A DNA stretch of 64,000 nucleotides from contig NZ_JABEKU010000004.1 of assembly GCF_013283665.1 (NCBI RefSeq), positions 124,001 to 188,000 on the forward strand, read 5' to 3'. The notes below the pieces were generated by a model, which was not told the DNA's origin, did not search any database, and saw nothing but the letters and a program-made list of their open reading frames with translations. Below are positions 27,387 to 40,355 of this stretch, piece by piece. Position 1 is the stretch's first letter, and the number at the start of each line of letters is the position of its first letter. This DNA is from Ensifer sesbaniae. GTDB taxonomy: Bacteria > Pseudomonadota > Alphaproteobacteria > Rhizobiales > Rhizobiaceae. The position numbers were made by a program, and so were the translations under genes.

Positions 27387-28841
27387 ATGTCGAAGCTTCA
27401 AGCCATACCTGAGCCAAAGGGATTTCCCGTCCTTGGTCATATGACGGCCATCGATCCCGATGCTCCCGTCCAAAGCCTGATGCGGTTGGCAAGAGACCTC
27501 GGACCCATCTACCGACTTAGGGCCTTCGGGCGGGAGATCATCATCGTCAGCAGCCAGGAACTCACGGCCGAGCTGTGCGAGGAAAGCCGGTTCCGCAAAG
27601 CGCTGCATCCTCCGCTCTGGGAGTTGCGGGCGGTGGCGAAAGACGGCCTGTTCACGGCTTATGACGAAGAACCGAACTGGGGAAAAGCGCGTCGCCTGCT
27701 GATGCCCGCATTCGGGCCGCTTGGGCTGCGAAATATGTTCAACCCGATGCTCGACATCGCTGAGCAGATGATGGCGCGCTGGGAGCGATTCGGTCCTAGC
27801 ACAGCGATTGATGTCGCCGACAACATGACGCGGCTGACGCTTGATACGATTGCGCTCTGTGCCTTCGGCTGCCGCTTCAACAGCTTCTACCAGAAAGAGA
27901 TGCACCCCTTCGTTGCGGCCATGACCGGCGCGCTCGACGAGGCGAGCAACCGTTCGCGACTCCCGCAGCGCGCGTCCAAGCTGATGCTTCTGCGCAATCG
28001 CCGTTTCGATGCCGACACGAAGACTCTGCGAAACGTCGCCAATGCGCTCATCGAGGAGCGGCTGAGTGATCCAAGGCTTGGAGAGCGCGGCGACCTCCTG
28101 GATGTAATGCTCACGGCAAAGGATAAGGAAACGGGAGAGACGCTGAGCCGGGAGAATATCGGCTATCAGATGATCACCATCCTCGTTGCCGGCCACGAAA
28201 CGACCAGCGGCCTTCTCAGCTTTGCGACCTTTCTGTTGCTCAAAAATCCAGAGGTGCTGTCCAGGCTTCGCTCTCATGTGGACAGCGTGCTGGGAGGTGA
28301 CACACCTACGGTTCAGCACCTCGATCAACTCAAATACGTCGAGCAGGTCCTGATGGAAACGCTGCGGCTCTGGCCCACAGCGCCTGCCTTCGCGGTCCGT
28401 CCCCTGCAAGACACGACGATCGGCGGCAAATACGCACTCACGACGGACGACGTTCTCCTGGTCCTGTCCCCAGTCCTGCACCGCGACCCCACCGTCTGGG
28501 ACAACCCGGAGGTGTTTCGGCCGGAGCGCTTCGCGCCGGAGAATGCCGAAAAGCTGCCGCCGCACGCCTGGAAACCGTTCGGGACCGGCCGAAGGGCTTG
28601 CATCGGCCGCGGGTTTGCCATGCAGGAGGCAACGCTGGTGCTGGCGATGATGCTCCAGCGCTTCGACATTGAGCTCGCCGAAAAGAGATACCGCCTTATT
28701 GTTGGCGAATCCCTGACGCTGAAGCCGAAGGGGCTTCTCATCCGCGCCCGGCGTCTAGATGTTCCGGCAGGTCCGTCGAAAAGCCGCCCCCCACAGCCTC
28801 GGCCAGCGCGCTCTCCAGACCACAGCCAAGCTCGTCCGTAG
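27387..28841 (+). CDS. CYP102-like (P450 BM3-type) haem domain
   Basis: A 484-residue protein matching the haem half of CYP102 fatty-acid hydroxylases. The N-terminus has [12 protein letters not shown]. Later motifs are the I-helix AGHETTSG (about 268), the ExxR motif ETLRLWP (about 325) and the haem-binding [14 protein letters not shown] with the Cys at about 404. AGGAG lies upstream of ATG 27387. In CYP102 a flavodoxin/FNR-type reductase is fused to the C-terminus. Here the frame ends in a Pro/Ser-rich linker and the reductase survives only as a short out-of-frame trace. The protein would need an external redox partner, if it is functional at all. The substrate is unknown; family members oxidise fatty acids. 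Confidence 0.85.
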   Translation: MSKLQAIPEPKGFPVLGHMTAIDPDAPVQSLMRLARDLGPIYRLRAFGREIIIVSSQELTAELCEESRFRKALHPPLWELRAVAKDGLFTAYDEEPNWGKARRLLMPAFGPLGLRNMFNPMLDIAEQMMARWERFGPSTAIDVADNMTRLTLDTIALCAFGCRFNSFYQKEMHPFVAAMTGALDEASNRSRLPQRASKLMLLRNRRFDADTKTLRNVANALIEERLSDPRLGERGDLLDVMLTAKDKETGETLSRENIGYQMITILVAGHETTSGLLSFATFLLLKNPEVLSRLRSHVDSVLGGDTPTVQHLDQLKYVEQVLMETLRLWPTAPAFAVRPLQDTTIGGKYALTTDDVLLVLSPVLHRDPTVWDNPEVFRPERFAPENAEKLPPHAWKPFGTGRRACIGRGFAMQEATLVLAMMLQRFDIELAEKRYRLIVGESLTLKPKGLLIRARRLDVPAGPSKSRPPQPRPARSPDHSQARP

Positions 28842-28960
28842 ATCGGGGCCGCTGCGCGTTCTTTACGGCAGCAATACCGGAACCTCCGAAATCCTTCGCG
28901 CCAGAGCTTGGAATCGAAGCACGGGTGCGCGGTTACCAACCGATCGTTCCAACCGCGGGT
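28842..28960 (+). pseudogene. Remnant of the fused flavodoxin reductase domain
   Basis: In a frame shifted from the P450 the sequence reads PLRVLYGSNTGTSE, the FMN-phosphate-binding start of the CYP102 reductase domain. It then degenerates. It shows that the P450 gene was once a full-length BM3-type fusion and lost about 550 residues. Confidence 0.7.
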
Positions 28961-29029
28961 GAGTATGCGTCCGGTACTCGGGCAGGTGTTTGCAGTCGAG
29001 CAGCAGTGTGCCGATCGTTGCACGCGGAT

Positions 29030-30496
29030 CTTCATCCTACCAGGCGAGGGCGGCCTCTCTCCCGATCGAAATCGGCACCGGCTGCCTTCTTTTTCGGGAT
29101 TGTCATTGCCATTTTAGGCTCAGCTGAACGCCGCGACTGGGCATCGTCAACGGTGTGCCGATGTCGACGCGACCAAGTACCTCTTTCCGTCCCGGCGAGC
29201 GCTTGATGCGACGGCTCGGCATGCCGGTCAGCGACGACACGGCAGCTGAAGCGGGATGCCGCGCTCAATCATTGCGACGCCGCGATCCGGGTCGTTGGCA
29301 TAGATGATTGGAGCTGGCGGCGATCGTGGCCCTACGGCACGGTGATCGTCGACCTGGAGCGCCGTTTGATTGTCGACATACTTGGCGACCGGAGCGTTGC
29401 GAGTGTTGCGCGATGGCTGGAGCGGCACCTTCTGTCGAGATCGTGAGCCGACACCGATGCGGGCTGTACGCACAAGCTGGCTCGCGAGGGTGCGCCGCAA
29501 GCGCGTCAAGTCGCTGATCGGTTCATCTCATGCAGAATTTGCGGGTCGCAATTGAGGAGCAGATTCCGGCCGCGCCACTGGACGAGCATTGCTGCCGGGT
29601 AAAAGTATCGGGAGCGCGCAAATCGTTCTAATTCAGGATCCGCACGTTAACGCAACGCACCGCCGCCGGCGTCACGCTCATCAACAATCACGGCAGGTGG
29701 TGTTCGATACGTGCATGCTTTGAATGAGGAAGGTCTGTCCTATTCGGAGATCGCACGTCGCACCGGCTAAGGCCGGCGCAGCATCGCGAAATGGCTGACT
29801 TTCGACACGCCACCCGACCGACAGAAGGCGGCGTTGAAGCCTACATCCCCCTTGTATTTCGAGGCGTTTCTTGCCCAGTGCTGGAGAGATGGCAATCGCT
29901 GTGGACGGCATCTGTTCTACGATATCAAACAGCGCGGCTACACGGGCAGTTTCTCGAATCTCGAGCGGCTTCTCGCAAGCTGGCGCCGCCCGGAGAGGTC
30001 GGTCAAGGACAGCGGGTCGCCTGCTACGATCATATCGCATCAACCAGGCCGCGATGCTGTCCCGATACGCGATCCGGAGACCGGCGCTGTGATCTCGCCG
30101 ATAGTCGCAGCTGCCCTCTGCATGAAGCCGCGAAGCATGCTGACGATCAGCCAGGCGAGAAGGGTCGATGCCTTGAAACAGGGCTCGCCTGAGTTCACTT
30201 CAATGCGCAGCCTTGCTATGCGCTTCCGCGGCATCTTTCGCAGCCGCGATCCGGGCAAGCTCGACAGCTGGATTGACGATGCCGTTAACTCCGGTCTGGT
30301 CGCAATTGCGCGGTTCGCACGCGTCCTGCATCGCGATCTTGACGCAGTCGACAACGCCATCGAACTGCCGTGGAGTAACGGCCAGGCGGAAGGCCAAATC
30401 AACCGCCTGAATTAAGCGTGCGATGTATGGCAGAGCTGGCCCGGAACTGCTCAGGGCACGCATGCTGCCACTCGACCGAAGTCGCCACCACATAAA
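29030..30496 (+). mobile_element. ISL3-family transposase, degenerate
   Basis: Scattered plus-strand frames reassemble an ISL3 transposase. The DDE core start is VGIDDWSWRRSWPYGTVIVD with LERRLIVDILGDR. Next come VADRFHLMQNLRVAIEEQ and EEGLSYSEIARRTG. The C-terminal block (29834-30415) ends with IELPWSNGQAEGQINRLN and LKRAMYGRAG. Many frameshifts and stops make it inactive. Confidence 0.75.
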
Positions 30497-31470
30497 GTGA
30501 GGAAAGGCCCAATTAACTGCAACTGCGAAGACGCCACCGAACGGCATGACTGGTTCATGATCTCGTCCATAGCGCTGCTGAATCGCGCTTGGTTCTGACC
30601 TATCATTTGCCCGCGCAACGTCTGGAGCATCTCGTGTCCGGCCCGCTCGACTATGGCCACTCCGGCCAGCAGAGCTGGACGTGGATGCAGCGGCAGGATC
30701 ACAGGATTGGACTTGTCGGTGTCGCACGTTCCTCCGTTGCGTCGCGACGCCACCATCGAGATCGGAATGATCGCGCCGAGCACCGTGAACGCCACGGTTC
30801 GTACTTCGGGAAGGCGTCTCGGCACCCATCGCATCAGAAGAAGGCGCGCAATTTCGGCCGGGGATATCAGGTTCGGATCCGATGTAGCGCAGCTCGCTGG
30901 CCGTGCTGCCTTTGCGATACGGCCGCGCATCCGGATCGCTCGTGGACACGTGCGTGTGGTTGCTGCGCGATTGTCCGCGGAAGTCACTGCCGTCCTCGTC
31001 ATCGCCGTCCTTCCGCTTGAAACTCTTGTACCCGGCGCAGCCCTGGATCAACGTGCCATCCACACTGAAATGTCGCCCGACAACCAGGTCGTTGGCGATC
31101 TCCACCACTTCGTTGAAAGCCGCGATCACCGCGTCGTGTTCGATCAATCGCTTCTGCTGAACACCGTCGGCGTCTACATCGCACTGTCCATCGACAGACC
31201 GATGAACCAGCGGTACAGCCGGTTGTACCCACCTGCTGCATCAATTGCCGCTCCGTACGGACGCTGTGGAACATCTGCAACAACATGGCCCGCAGCAATT
31301 TCTCCGGCGCAATGCTGGGGGCGACTGCCTTTGGCACTGCAGGCGTACATGCCGGAACAAGTCGTCTAGCCGCACCAGCGCTTCATTGACCATCAGCGGG
31401 ATCGGACGCAGTGGAGTGGAACGAAATCTTCCAACTGCTTCATCGTGAACAACTGCTTCATGAACTCATC
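30450..31470 (-). mobile_element. IS5-family transposase, degenerate
   Basis: Minus-strand frames give IAPEKLLRAMLLQMFHSVRT, then HFSVDGTLIQGCAGYKSFKR and SNHTHVSTSDPDARPYRKG, typical of IS5-family transposases (DGT and DPDA..YRKG). The reading frame is broken several times. It abuts the ISL3 remnant and lies just downstream of the gibberellin operon. Confidence 0.75.
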
Positions 31471-31577
31471 GCTCCCGCGCATCGAACCGCCTCGCCAAGG
31501 TGGATCAGTAGTCTGTCTTAGCGTAGGTGTTCAGCAGCCTGCTAGGCGCCCGCCGCCACGTGCGGGCGACGCCGGCT

Positions 31578-32627
31578 TCAACCGGCGGGCAGAAGCGCCG
31601 AGGGCAACAAGCGAGCCTGACGCAACGCCGCCAGGTCGGCCGAGCCGGTGCAGAAGCAGGCGACGGCCAACTGGCGGATGACGATCTCGAAATGTGCGAC
31701 AACCGCCTCGGTGGACACCGTCGCCGCGCGCAGCACGCCGGCCGCCTGCCCGGCGATGTCCGCGCCCAGGCGGATGGCCTTGGCCACATCGACGCCGTTG
31801 CGGATGCCGCCCGACGCGATCAGCTTCCCCGTTGGAAGCGCCCGACGTACCGCCTGCACGTTGGCCGGGGTCGGAACCCCCCAATCGGCGAATGCCATCG
31901 CCACTGCATGGTCGGCGGCATCGCGGGCGCGCTCGCCCTCCACCGCGGCCCAACTGGTGCCGCCGGCGCCGGCGACATCGATCACCGTCACGCCCGCCTC
32001 GACGAGCGCACAGGCCACCGAGGCGGACAGGCCCGACCCCACTTCCTTCGCCACGATCGGCACGCCCACGCTGCGCGCGGCGCGAGCGATCTGCGCCAGC
32101 ACGCCGCGCCAGTCGCGGTCGCCCTCCGGCTGTACCGCTTCCTGCAGCGGATTGAGATGGACGATGAGTCCATCGGCCTCCAGCGCATCCACCGCCCGGC
32201 GCGCGAGGTCTAGGCCGTCGGTCTCGCGAAGTTGCGCGGCGCCGATATTAGCCAGCAGGGGAATGTCTGGGGCCAGGCGGCGCAGCGCGCGCGTCAGCCC
32301 CTGGGAGTTGCGGGATTGCAGGCTCGGGCGCTGCGAACCGACGCACATGGCGATCCCCAAGGCTTGCGCTGCCTCGCTCAGATGCCGGTTGATTGCCTCG
32401 GCGCGTGGCATGCCGCCGGTCATCGAGCTGATCAGCAGCGGCGCGCGCATGGTCTTGCCCAGCAGCGAAGCGCGCAGGTCGATCTGCGTCAGGTCCAACT
32501 CAGGCAATGCGCAGTGTTCGAAACGGATGTGCTCCCAGCCGGCGGCGACCGTGGCCGGCGCCGTTCGCCGATCCAGCATGATGTCCAGATGGTCGTCCTT
32601 GCGCCGGCTTAGGGCGATGTCGCTCAT
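31578..32627 (-). CDS. idi: Type 2 isopentenyl diphosphate isomerase
   Basis: A 349-residue FMN-dependent type 2 IDI that interconverts IPP and DMAPP to feed GGPP synthesis. It begins [20 protein letters not shown] and carries [25 protein letters not shown] and the FMN-phosphate-binding [12 protein letters not shown] 32627 has GGAG 5-8 bases upstream; GC-driven open frame extends further upstream without a start signal. It is the last gene of the gibberellin operon, 80 bases after ks. Only some rhizobial gibberellin operons keep idi. Confidence 0.9.
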   Translation of the reverse strand: MSDIALSRRKDDHLDIMLDRRTAPATVAAGWEHIRFEHCALPELDLTQIDLRASLLGKTMRAPLLISSMTGGMPRAEAINRHLSEAAQALGIAMCVGSQRPSLQSRNSQGLTRALRRLAPDIPLLANIGAAQLRETDGLDLARRAVDALEADGLIVHLNPLQEAVQPEGDRDWRGVLAQIARAARSVGVPIVAKEVGSGLSASVACALVEAGVTVIDVAGAGGTSWAAVEGERARDAADHAVAMAFADWGVPTPANVQAVRRALPTGKLIASGGIRNGVDVAKAIRLGADIAGQAAGVLRAATVSTEAVVAHFEIVIRQLAVACFCTGSADLAALRQARLLPSALLPAG

Positions 32628-32706
32628 GCTCGCTCCAGCGTTGGGCGACGGCGTTGAGTCGGATCGGACCGACGGCCGCGCGCGCATGCCGCCGCCTCCC
32701 GCGCGT

Positions 32707-35156
<2,450 letters not shown>

Positions 35157-35376
35157 ACGGGATGTTCCTTCTGCAGACGTTGACGAGAACCAGGTTCGGC
35201 AGACGCCGCGCACGTCACCGCAGGCCCGTCGCGGCCCGGCGCATGGGCAGCGCCGGACGGCCGCCCTGCTCCGGCGCGGCGACCCCGGCGCCGCAGACTC
35301 GGACACAGTGCAGGATGCACCGCCGCCGCCGGCCGATCGTAGCGGCACAGGGGCGACCCCATGCGGACGGGCGCGC

Positions 35377-36375
35377 TCATGCGCATGGCGCGTGTTTTAA
35401 CAGATACGCGTTGGCGCGTTGCTGCATCTGCGCCAACCGTTCCGCACGCGGCCCCAGCGGGGCGATGGCCTCCCCGGCATCGCGCAGCAGATCCAGCGCG
35501 AACTGGCGCGCTGCCTGCAGCCCCATAATCGACGCGCAGGTCGGCTTCTGCGCCGCCGCGTCCTTGCCGGGGGTCTTGCCCAGCGTCGCGGTGTCCGCTG
35601 TCGCGTCGAGAATGTCGTCGACCACCTGCAACGCCAGGCCGAAACAGGCGCTGTACCGATCGAGCGCACAGTACAGCGCGGCGTGAGCGGCATCCTCCGC
35701 GATGGCGCATAGCGCGCCCATGCGAACGGACGCGCGCACTAGCGCTCCGCTCTTCATCCGGTGCATTGCCATGATCCTGTCCAGCTCGACATGCTTTCCG
35801 ACCAGGGACAGATCCATGGCCTGCCCGCCTGCGGCACCCTCGGCGGACACCGCCTGCGCCAATTCGCGCACGAGCGAGATACGGTTGTCGCCCGGCGCAT
35901 CCAGGCTCGCCAGGGCCAGGAAGGCGTGCGCCTGAAGTGCATCGCCGACCAGGATCGCAGTGGCTTCGCCGAACTTGACGTGCACGGTCGGAAGGCCGCG
36001 GCGAAGCACGTCGTCGTCCATCGCGGGCAGGTCGTCGTGAACCAGGGTACAGGCGTGCATCATCTCGATGGCGGCGCCGACGTCGTCGAGCATGTGCGCC
36101 GGCGTGTCGGCCAGTGCGCCGGCAGCCAGACAGAGCAAGGCGCGGGTGCGCTTCCCGCCATGCAAGGTGGCGTAGCGCATCGCGGCCATCAGTTCGGTCT
36201 CACCGTCGTCTTCGGAGCAGAGAAGACGCGCCAGCGCCTGTTCGACCCGCTCTGCGCCGTCCTGCATCCAGATCTCCGACAGCAGCCTGCCGGATGCGCC
36301 GCGCGTCTGCGCGCCCAATTTGCCGAGCGCGGAAACGCCAGTTCGGTCGTCGTGTAGCGTAGTACCGGTCTGCAT
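35377..36375 (-). CDS. ggps: Geranylgeranyl diphosphate synthase
   Basis: A 332-residue trans-prenyltransferase making GGPP, the diterpene precursor. The first Asp-rich motif is VHDDLPAMDDD (about residue 113) and the second is VVDDILD (about 250). The gene is full length and both motifs are intact, unlike the decayed ggps in several rhizobial operons. ATG 36375 is preferred to GTG 36384 because AAGGA lies 10-11 bases upstream. It lies about 100 bases after cyp117. Confidence 0.9.
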   Translation of the reverse strand: MQTGTTLHDDRTGVSALGKLGAQTRGASGRLLSEIWMQDGAERVEQALARLLCSEDDGETELMAAMRYATLHGGKRTRALLCLAAGALADTPAHMLDDVGAAIEMMHACTLVHDDLPAMDDDVLRRGLPTVHVKFGEATAILVGDALQAHAFLALASLDAPGDNRISLVRELAQAVSAEGAAGGQAMDLSLVGKHVELDRIMAMHRMKSGALVRASVRMGALCAIAEDAAHAALYCALDRYSACFGLALQVVDDILDATADTATLGKTPGKDAAAQKPTCASIMGLQAARQFALDLLRDAGEAIAPLGPRAERLAQMQQRANAYLLKHAPCA

Positions 36376-36477
36376 GTTGTTCACGTCCTTGTACCTGACA
36401 GGAGACGGCTACGGCGAGCGGCAAGCCGCGGTGTTGCCGGCGCCGCTGCCTCGCCACACAGGGCATGCGATGCCAAC

Positions 36478-37821
36478 TCATGAGAACCCGATGCGGATTG
36501 TCATGGATGGATGTGCGGTCGGATAATAGCGCCGGCCTTTTTCGACGCCGCTCAGCAACCGCGGCCGCATCCCGGCTTTGTGCATGGTCAGCGCCATGGC
36601 GATGGAGAACTGCACCATTTCCAGCCATACCAGGTGGTAGCCGATGCAGACGTGTGGGCCGGCACCGAACTGCAGCATGTCCACCGGCCGGACTGGCTCC
36701 GTGCGTTGCAGCCACCGCGCCAGGCGGAACTGCTCAGGCGCCTCGTGCAGCAGCGCCGAGGTCGAGAAATGCAGCAGCGGGATGCACAGATCGGTGCCCG
36801 CGGGAATGCGCCGTTGGCCGAGTTGCAAATCCTGCAGCGCGCGGCGCGGCAGGAGCGTGACCGCCGGATGCATGCGCAGCGTCTCGCGGAACAGCGCCTC
36901 GGCGACGGGACACTGCGCCAGCTCCGCCTGCCGGGTCGGCACCGCGCCCACGCGTTGCGCCTCTTCGACCAGAGCGTCCCACAGCACAGGCTGCCGCGCC
37001 AGCTCGATCACCATCCAGGCCATCGTCGAGGCGGTGGTCTCGTGACCGCCAAGCAGCAGCAAGCGGATATTGGCGACCAGGACGTCATCGGAGAGCGCAT
37101 CGTCGCTGCGATCGAAGGCGCTCACCATGTCGTTGATCAACCCCGTGCGCGCGGCATGCGCGCGCGCGTCACGGACGAACTGGCGCAACTGCGTGTCGAT
37201 CCAGTCGCGGGCGGCGCGGCCGCGCCGCAAGGGCAGTCCGGGCAGGTCAATCGGGGGCGCGACGATCAACTGCAGCAGTTGCCGATACTTGCGGTGCCAT
37301 CCCGGTAGGTCCTGCGCGGGGATTCCCATGAGGCTGAAGATGAGCTTGAGCATCAGGTCGCCGGTTTCGCGCAGGATAGTTACGTCGCCGCGGTCACGCC
37401 ACGCTTGCACCCGCGCCAGGATGATGGGCGCGAACAGGTCGCCGATGCCGGCCTGGGTCAGCCCCTTGGGCAGGAACGCCGCCTTGATCGCATCGCGCGC
37501 CTGCCGGTGCGCGCCGCCGTCCTGGGCGACCAACGTTCCGCCAAGCAATTCAGGCGCGATCTCTTCGATCAGCGCCGAGGACACGTCCTTGTGCCGGAGC
37601 AGTGCGAACGCATCCGGATCCACACAGGTCATCAGGTGTCCGGCAGGGCCGAAATCCAGCCAGAAGTGGCTGCCCAGCGTCCGTTCCGCACTCCGCAGCA
37701 GGCGCGGCAGGTCGCAGGCGATGGCGGGAAGATGCCCGACCAGGGGGAAAGCGCCGGGCACGACCGGGATGTCGTGCCGTAGCCGGTGCCGACGGTTCAG
37801 CGGGTTGAGCAGCATGTCCAT
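36478..37821 (-). CDS. cyp117: Cytochrome P450 CYP117 (ent-kaurene oxidase)
   Basis: A P450 of about 447 residues that oxidises ent-kaurene to ent-kaurenoic acid in bacterial gibberellin synthesis. Motifs: I-helix LLLGGHETTAS (about 258), ExxR FRETLRMHP (about 305) and haem loop FGAGPHVCIGYH with the Cys at about 393. Three ATGs are close together (37830, 37821, 37815) near the stop of sdr. GGAG lies upstream of the second and third, so 37821 is taken with small uncertainty. Confidence 0.9.
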   Translation of the reverse strand: MDMLLNPLNRRHRLRHDIPVVPGAFPLVGHLPAIACDLPRLLRSAERTLGSHFWLDFGPAGHLMTCVDPDAFALLRHKDVSSALIEEIAPELLGGTLVAQDGGAHRQARDAIKAAFLPKGLTQAGIGDLFAPIILARVQAWRDRGDVTILRETGDLMLKLIFSLMGIPAQDLPGWHRKYRQLLQLIVAPPIDLPGLPLRRGRAARDWIDTQLRQFVRDARAHAARTGLINDMVSAFDRSDDALSDDVLVANIRLLLLGGHETTASTMAWMVIELARQPVLWDALVEEAQRVGAVPTRQAELAQCPVAEALFRETLRMHPAVTLLPRRALQDLQLGQRRIPAGTDLCIPLLHFSTSALLHEAPEQFRLARWLQRTEPVRPVDMLQFGAGPHVCIGYHLVWLEMVQFSIAMALTMHKAGMRPRLLSGVEKGRRYYPTAHPSMTIRIGFS

Positions 37822-37829
37822 CAGCTCCA

Positions 37830-38675
37830 TCAGCAGCGCGGCGCCACGGCCGCTTCGGCGGTGTCGCCGGCGGCCCGCGCGGCGCGGCTGTTGCCACCGT
37901 CGGCATACGTCGGCACATGCGCCAGCATGCCGCCGTCGATGCACACGACCTGGCCGGTGATGAACGCAGCATCGTCGGAGAGCAGGAACGCCACCAGCGC
38001 GGCCACGTCCTCGGGGCGGCCGACGCGCGGCAGGAGCTGGTGCCGGCGCAGATGCCGTTGCATGTACTCGTCCAGCTTGGCGAGGAGACGCTCGGTCATG
38101 ATGAGACCCGGCGCAACCGCGTTGCAGCGGATCTGCGCATGACCGTACTGGGTGGCGAGCGAGGCCGACAGCATGTTCATCGCCGCCTTCGACGCGGCGT
38201 AGGACGTCAGCGCGGTATCACCGCTGAGCCCCTGGCACGACGACATGTTGACGATCGCGCCACCGCCGCGGGCGATCATCCGTGGGATAGCCTGCCGGCA
38301 GCAGAGCAGCGTGCCGCGCAGATTGGTCGCCATGGTCTGATCCCAGACCGCCAGGTCCAGGTCGAGGATGGCGCGGTCGCGCGGGGTCAGATGCATGGCG
38401 CTCGCGTTGTTCACCAACAGGTCGACTCCACCGAAGTGCCGCTCCGTCGTCTCGAACAGCGCTGCCACCGCCTGCGCATCGGCGATGTCCATGGCTAGGG
38501 CAATCGCGTGGCCCGCTTCGGCCGCGATCTGCGCGGTGCAGGCGATGGCCGCCGAGCCATCAATGTCGGCCACCACCACTTTGCCGCCCTCGCGCGCGAT
38601 GGCGAGCGCGCATGCCTTGCCGATGCCGGCGCCGGCGCCGGTCACCACGGCCACCTTGCCTTCAAACCGTCCCAT
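37830..38675 (-). CDS. sdr: Short-chain dehydrogenase of gibberellin synthesis
   Basis: A 281-residue SDR that oxidises GA12-aldehyde to GA12 in the rhizobial pathway. The NAD-binding TGAGAGIGKA lies at residues 12-21, NNASA near 91, and the catalytic SYAASK near 157. ATG 38675 has AGGAGG 6 bases upstream and overlaps the end of the ferredoxin gene by 14 bases. The stop overlaps the first ATG of cyp117 (TGATG). Confidence 0.9.
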   Translation of the reverse strand: MGRFEGKVAVVTGAGAGIGKACALAIAREGGKVVVADIDGSAAIACTAQIAAEAGHAIALAMDIADAQAVAALFETTERHFGGVDLLVNNASAMHLTPRDRAILDLDLAVWDQTMATNLRGTLLCCRQAIPRMIARGGGAIVNMSSCQGLSGDTALTSYAASKAAMNMLSASLATQYGHAQIRCNAVAPGLIMTERLLAKLDEYMQRHLRRHQLLPRVGRPEDVAALVAFLLSDDAAFITGQVVCIDGGMLAHVPTYADGGNSRAARAAGDTAEAAVAPRC

Positions 38676-38970
38676 CGTGTCCTCCTGGATTGCGTTGGTC
38701 TTTCGCGGCATGCCGCTCGGCCTCCGCCGGACAAGGCGCAGGGTAGGCGCTGGCGCGCTCGTCATCGCCAGCGTCGCTTTCGATGACCCGAATGGCGGCG
38801 ACCGGGCACTGGCTGGCCGCGAGCCGCACGGCGGCGTGCAGCGCCTGCGGGACCGTCGCCACGCACACTTCGGCCACGCCGTCCGGTCCGCGCTGGCGAA
38901 ATGTGCCCGGCAGCGTCAGCACGCACTGCCCGGTGGTTCCGCACAGATCCTGGTCGATCACGACGCGCAT
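38662..38970 (-). CDS. fd: Ferredoxin of the gibberellin operon
   Basis: A 102-residue protein beginning MRVVIDQDLCGTTGQC, with SQCPVAAI later. The three-Cys pattern fits a 3Fe-4S ferredoxin as used by bacterial P450s. In this operon it supplies electrons to CYP114. ATG 38970 follows the cyp114 stop by one base. About 35 residues after the Fe-S domain are an unusual tail that overlaps the sdr start. Confidence 0.85.
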   Translation of the reverse strand: MRVVIDQDLCGTTGQCVLTLPGTFRQRGPDGVAEVCVATVPQALHAAVRLAASQCPVAAIRVIESDAGDDERASAYPAPCPAEAERHAAKDQRNPGGHDGTV

Positions 38971-38971
38971 C

Positions 38972-40261
38972 TCAGCCGCCCCGCGCAAGCAGCCGCACCG
39001 GCAGTGCGCGGAACGTCCTAAGGAACGCGGAGGGCTCCCGGGTCGGCTGCTCGGCCAATGCCAGCGTGGGGAAGCGCGCCTGGATCCGCGGCAGGCTCTC
39101 GGCCAACTGCACCCGGGCCAGTTGCGCACCGAGGCAGAAGTGGATGCCGTGGCCGAAGCTCAGCATGATCTTTCCGTCGGTCGACATGCCAGGACTGGTG
39201 CCGCAGAACCGCGCGGGATCGAAGCGGTCGGGATCGGCGAAGGCGTCCGGGTCGCGATTGCCGGCCGCGATCAGCACGCGCACGTCCGCGTTCTTCGGGA
39301 TCACCACGCCGCCCAGTTCGATGTCGCGCCGGGCGATACGCGGAATGGAGCTGAACATGGCGGGCGCGTCGCAGCGCAGGACTTCTTCGACGAATGCCTT
39401 CACCCCCACGGCGTCTCCCTGCAGCCAGTGCCGCTGTTCGGGATACGCCAGCATCGCCAGGACCGCATGGTCGATGGTCGCAGCAGTGGTGGCGAAGCCG
39501 CCCAGTAGCATGCCCCACAGCATGCTTATCAACTCCGCATCCGACAGCGTGTCGGCATCTTCGTCGTGTGCGCCGACCAGCATCGACACGATGTCGTGGC
39601 GGGGATCGGTGCGCTTGCGCTGTGTGAGGTCGCCGAAGTAGGCCTGCACCCTGGCGCTGGCCGCGTCCGCCGCGGCGAGCTGGGGATCGCTGGCGTGCGG
39701 GCTCAGGCCTTCCAGAATGGCGCCGATTCCGGCGGCGAGCCCGAACATGTCGCCCTGCGGCATGCCGAACAGTTCGGCGAAGACCAGCATGGGCAAGGCC
39801 AGCGCGAATTCCCGATGCAGGTCCACCGCCTCCCCGCGCTCCAGCGCGGGCGCCATGCCGTCCAGGCGCGCTGCGACGATGCGCGCGATGCTCGGCCGCA
39901 GGTCGTCGATCTGGCGCATGGTGAAATCGCGTGAGATCAGCCGGCGCAGACGCGTATGCGTCGGTGGTTCCTTCATCGCTAGCGTGGACGCCAGCAATTT
40001 GAGCGACAGGCTGGTCGCCGCGCGCGGGAAATAGCGCGCCAGTTCGCCCGGCGCCGGTCCTCGAAACGCATCGCCCGTCGCCTTGAGCGCCCAGTAGATG
40101 TCGGTGTGGCGGCTCAACAGAAAGAGGCCCGACGCCGCGCGATGCACCGGATCGTGCTCGCGCAACCACCGCATGAACGGATACGGGTCGTCGATGCACG
40201 CTGGCGACGCCAGTTCCGCGAAGGCGTCCCGGCATGCTGCCGTGGTTTCTTGCACGTTCAT
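38972..40261 (-). CDS. cyp114: Cytochrome P450 CYP114 (ent-kaurenoic acid oxidase)
   Basis: A 429-residue P450 that converts ent-kaurenoic acid towards GA12-aldehyde (ring contraction), using the adjacent ferredoxin. Motifs: I-helix [11 protein letters not shown] (about 252), EEVLRCDAP (about 295) and haem loop [15 protein letters not shown] with the Cys at about 377. It starts at ATG 40261, 94 bases after cyp112, and is tightly linked to fd. Confidence 0.9.
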   Translation of the reverse strand: MNVQETTAACRDAFAELASPACIDDPYPFMRWLREHDPVHRAASGLFLLSRHTDIYWALKATGDAFRGPAPGELARYFPRAATSLSLKLLASTLAMKEPPTHTRLRRLISRDFTMRQIDDLRPSIARIVAARLDGMAPALERGEAVDLHREFALALPMLVFAELFGMPQGDMFGLAAGIGAILEGLSPHASDPQLAAADAASARVQAYFGDLTQRKRTDPRHDIVSMLVGAHDEDADTLSDAELISMLWGMLLGGFATTAATIDHAVLAMLAYPEQRHWLQGDAVGVKAFVEEVLRCDAPAMFSSIPRIARRDIELGGVVIPKNADVRVLIAAGNRDPDAFADPDRFDPARFCGTSPGMSTDGKIMLSFGHGIHFCLGAQLARVQLAESLPRIQARFPTLALAEQPTREPSAFLRTFRALPVRLLARGG

Positions 40262-40355
40262 CTTGGTTACCTGTTGGCTGGCTGATCTGACCGGCGCGCG
40301 TCAGGCGCGCCGGCAAATTGCGGAGAAGATCGCGATTCCCGGCGGCGTCCGCCCA

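Noticed and set aside
27357-28565. A 402-codon open frame antisense to the CYP102-like gene
   Set aside because: The plus-strand P450 has all family motifs, while the antisense frame has none.
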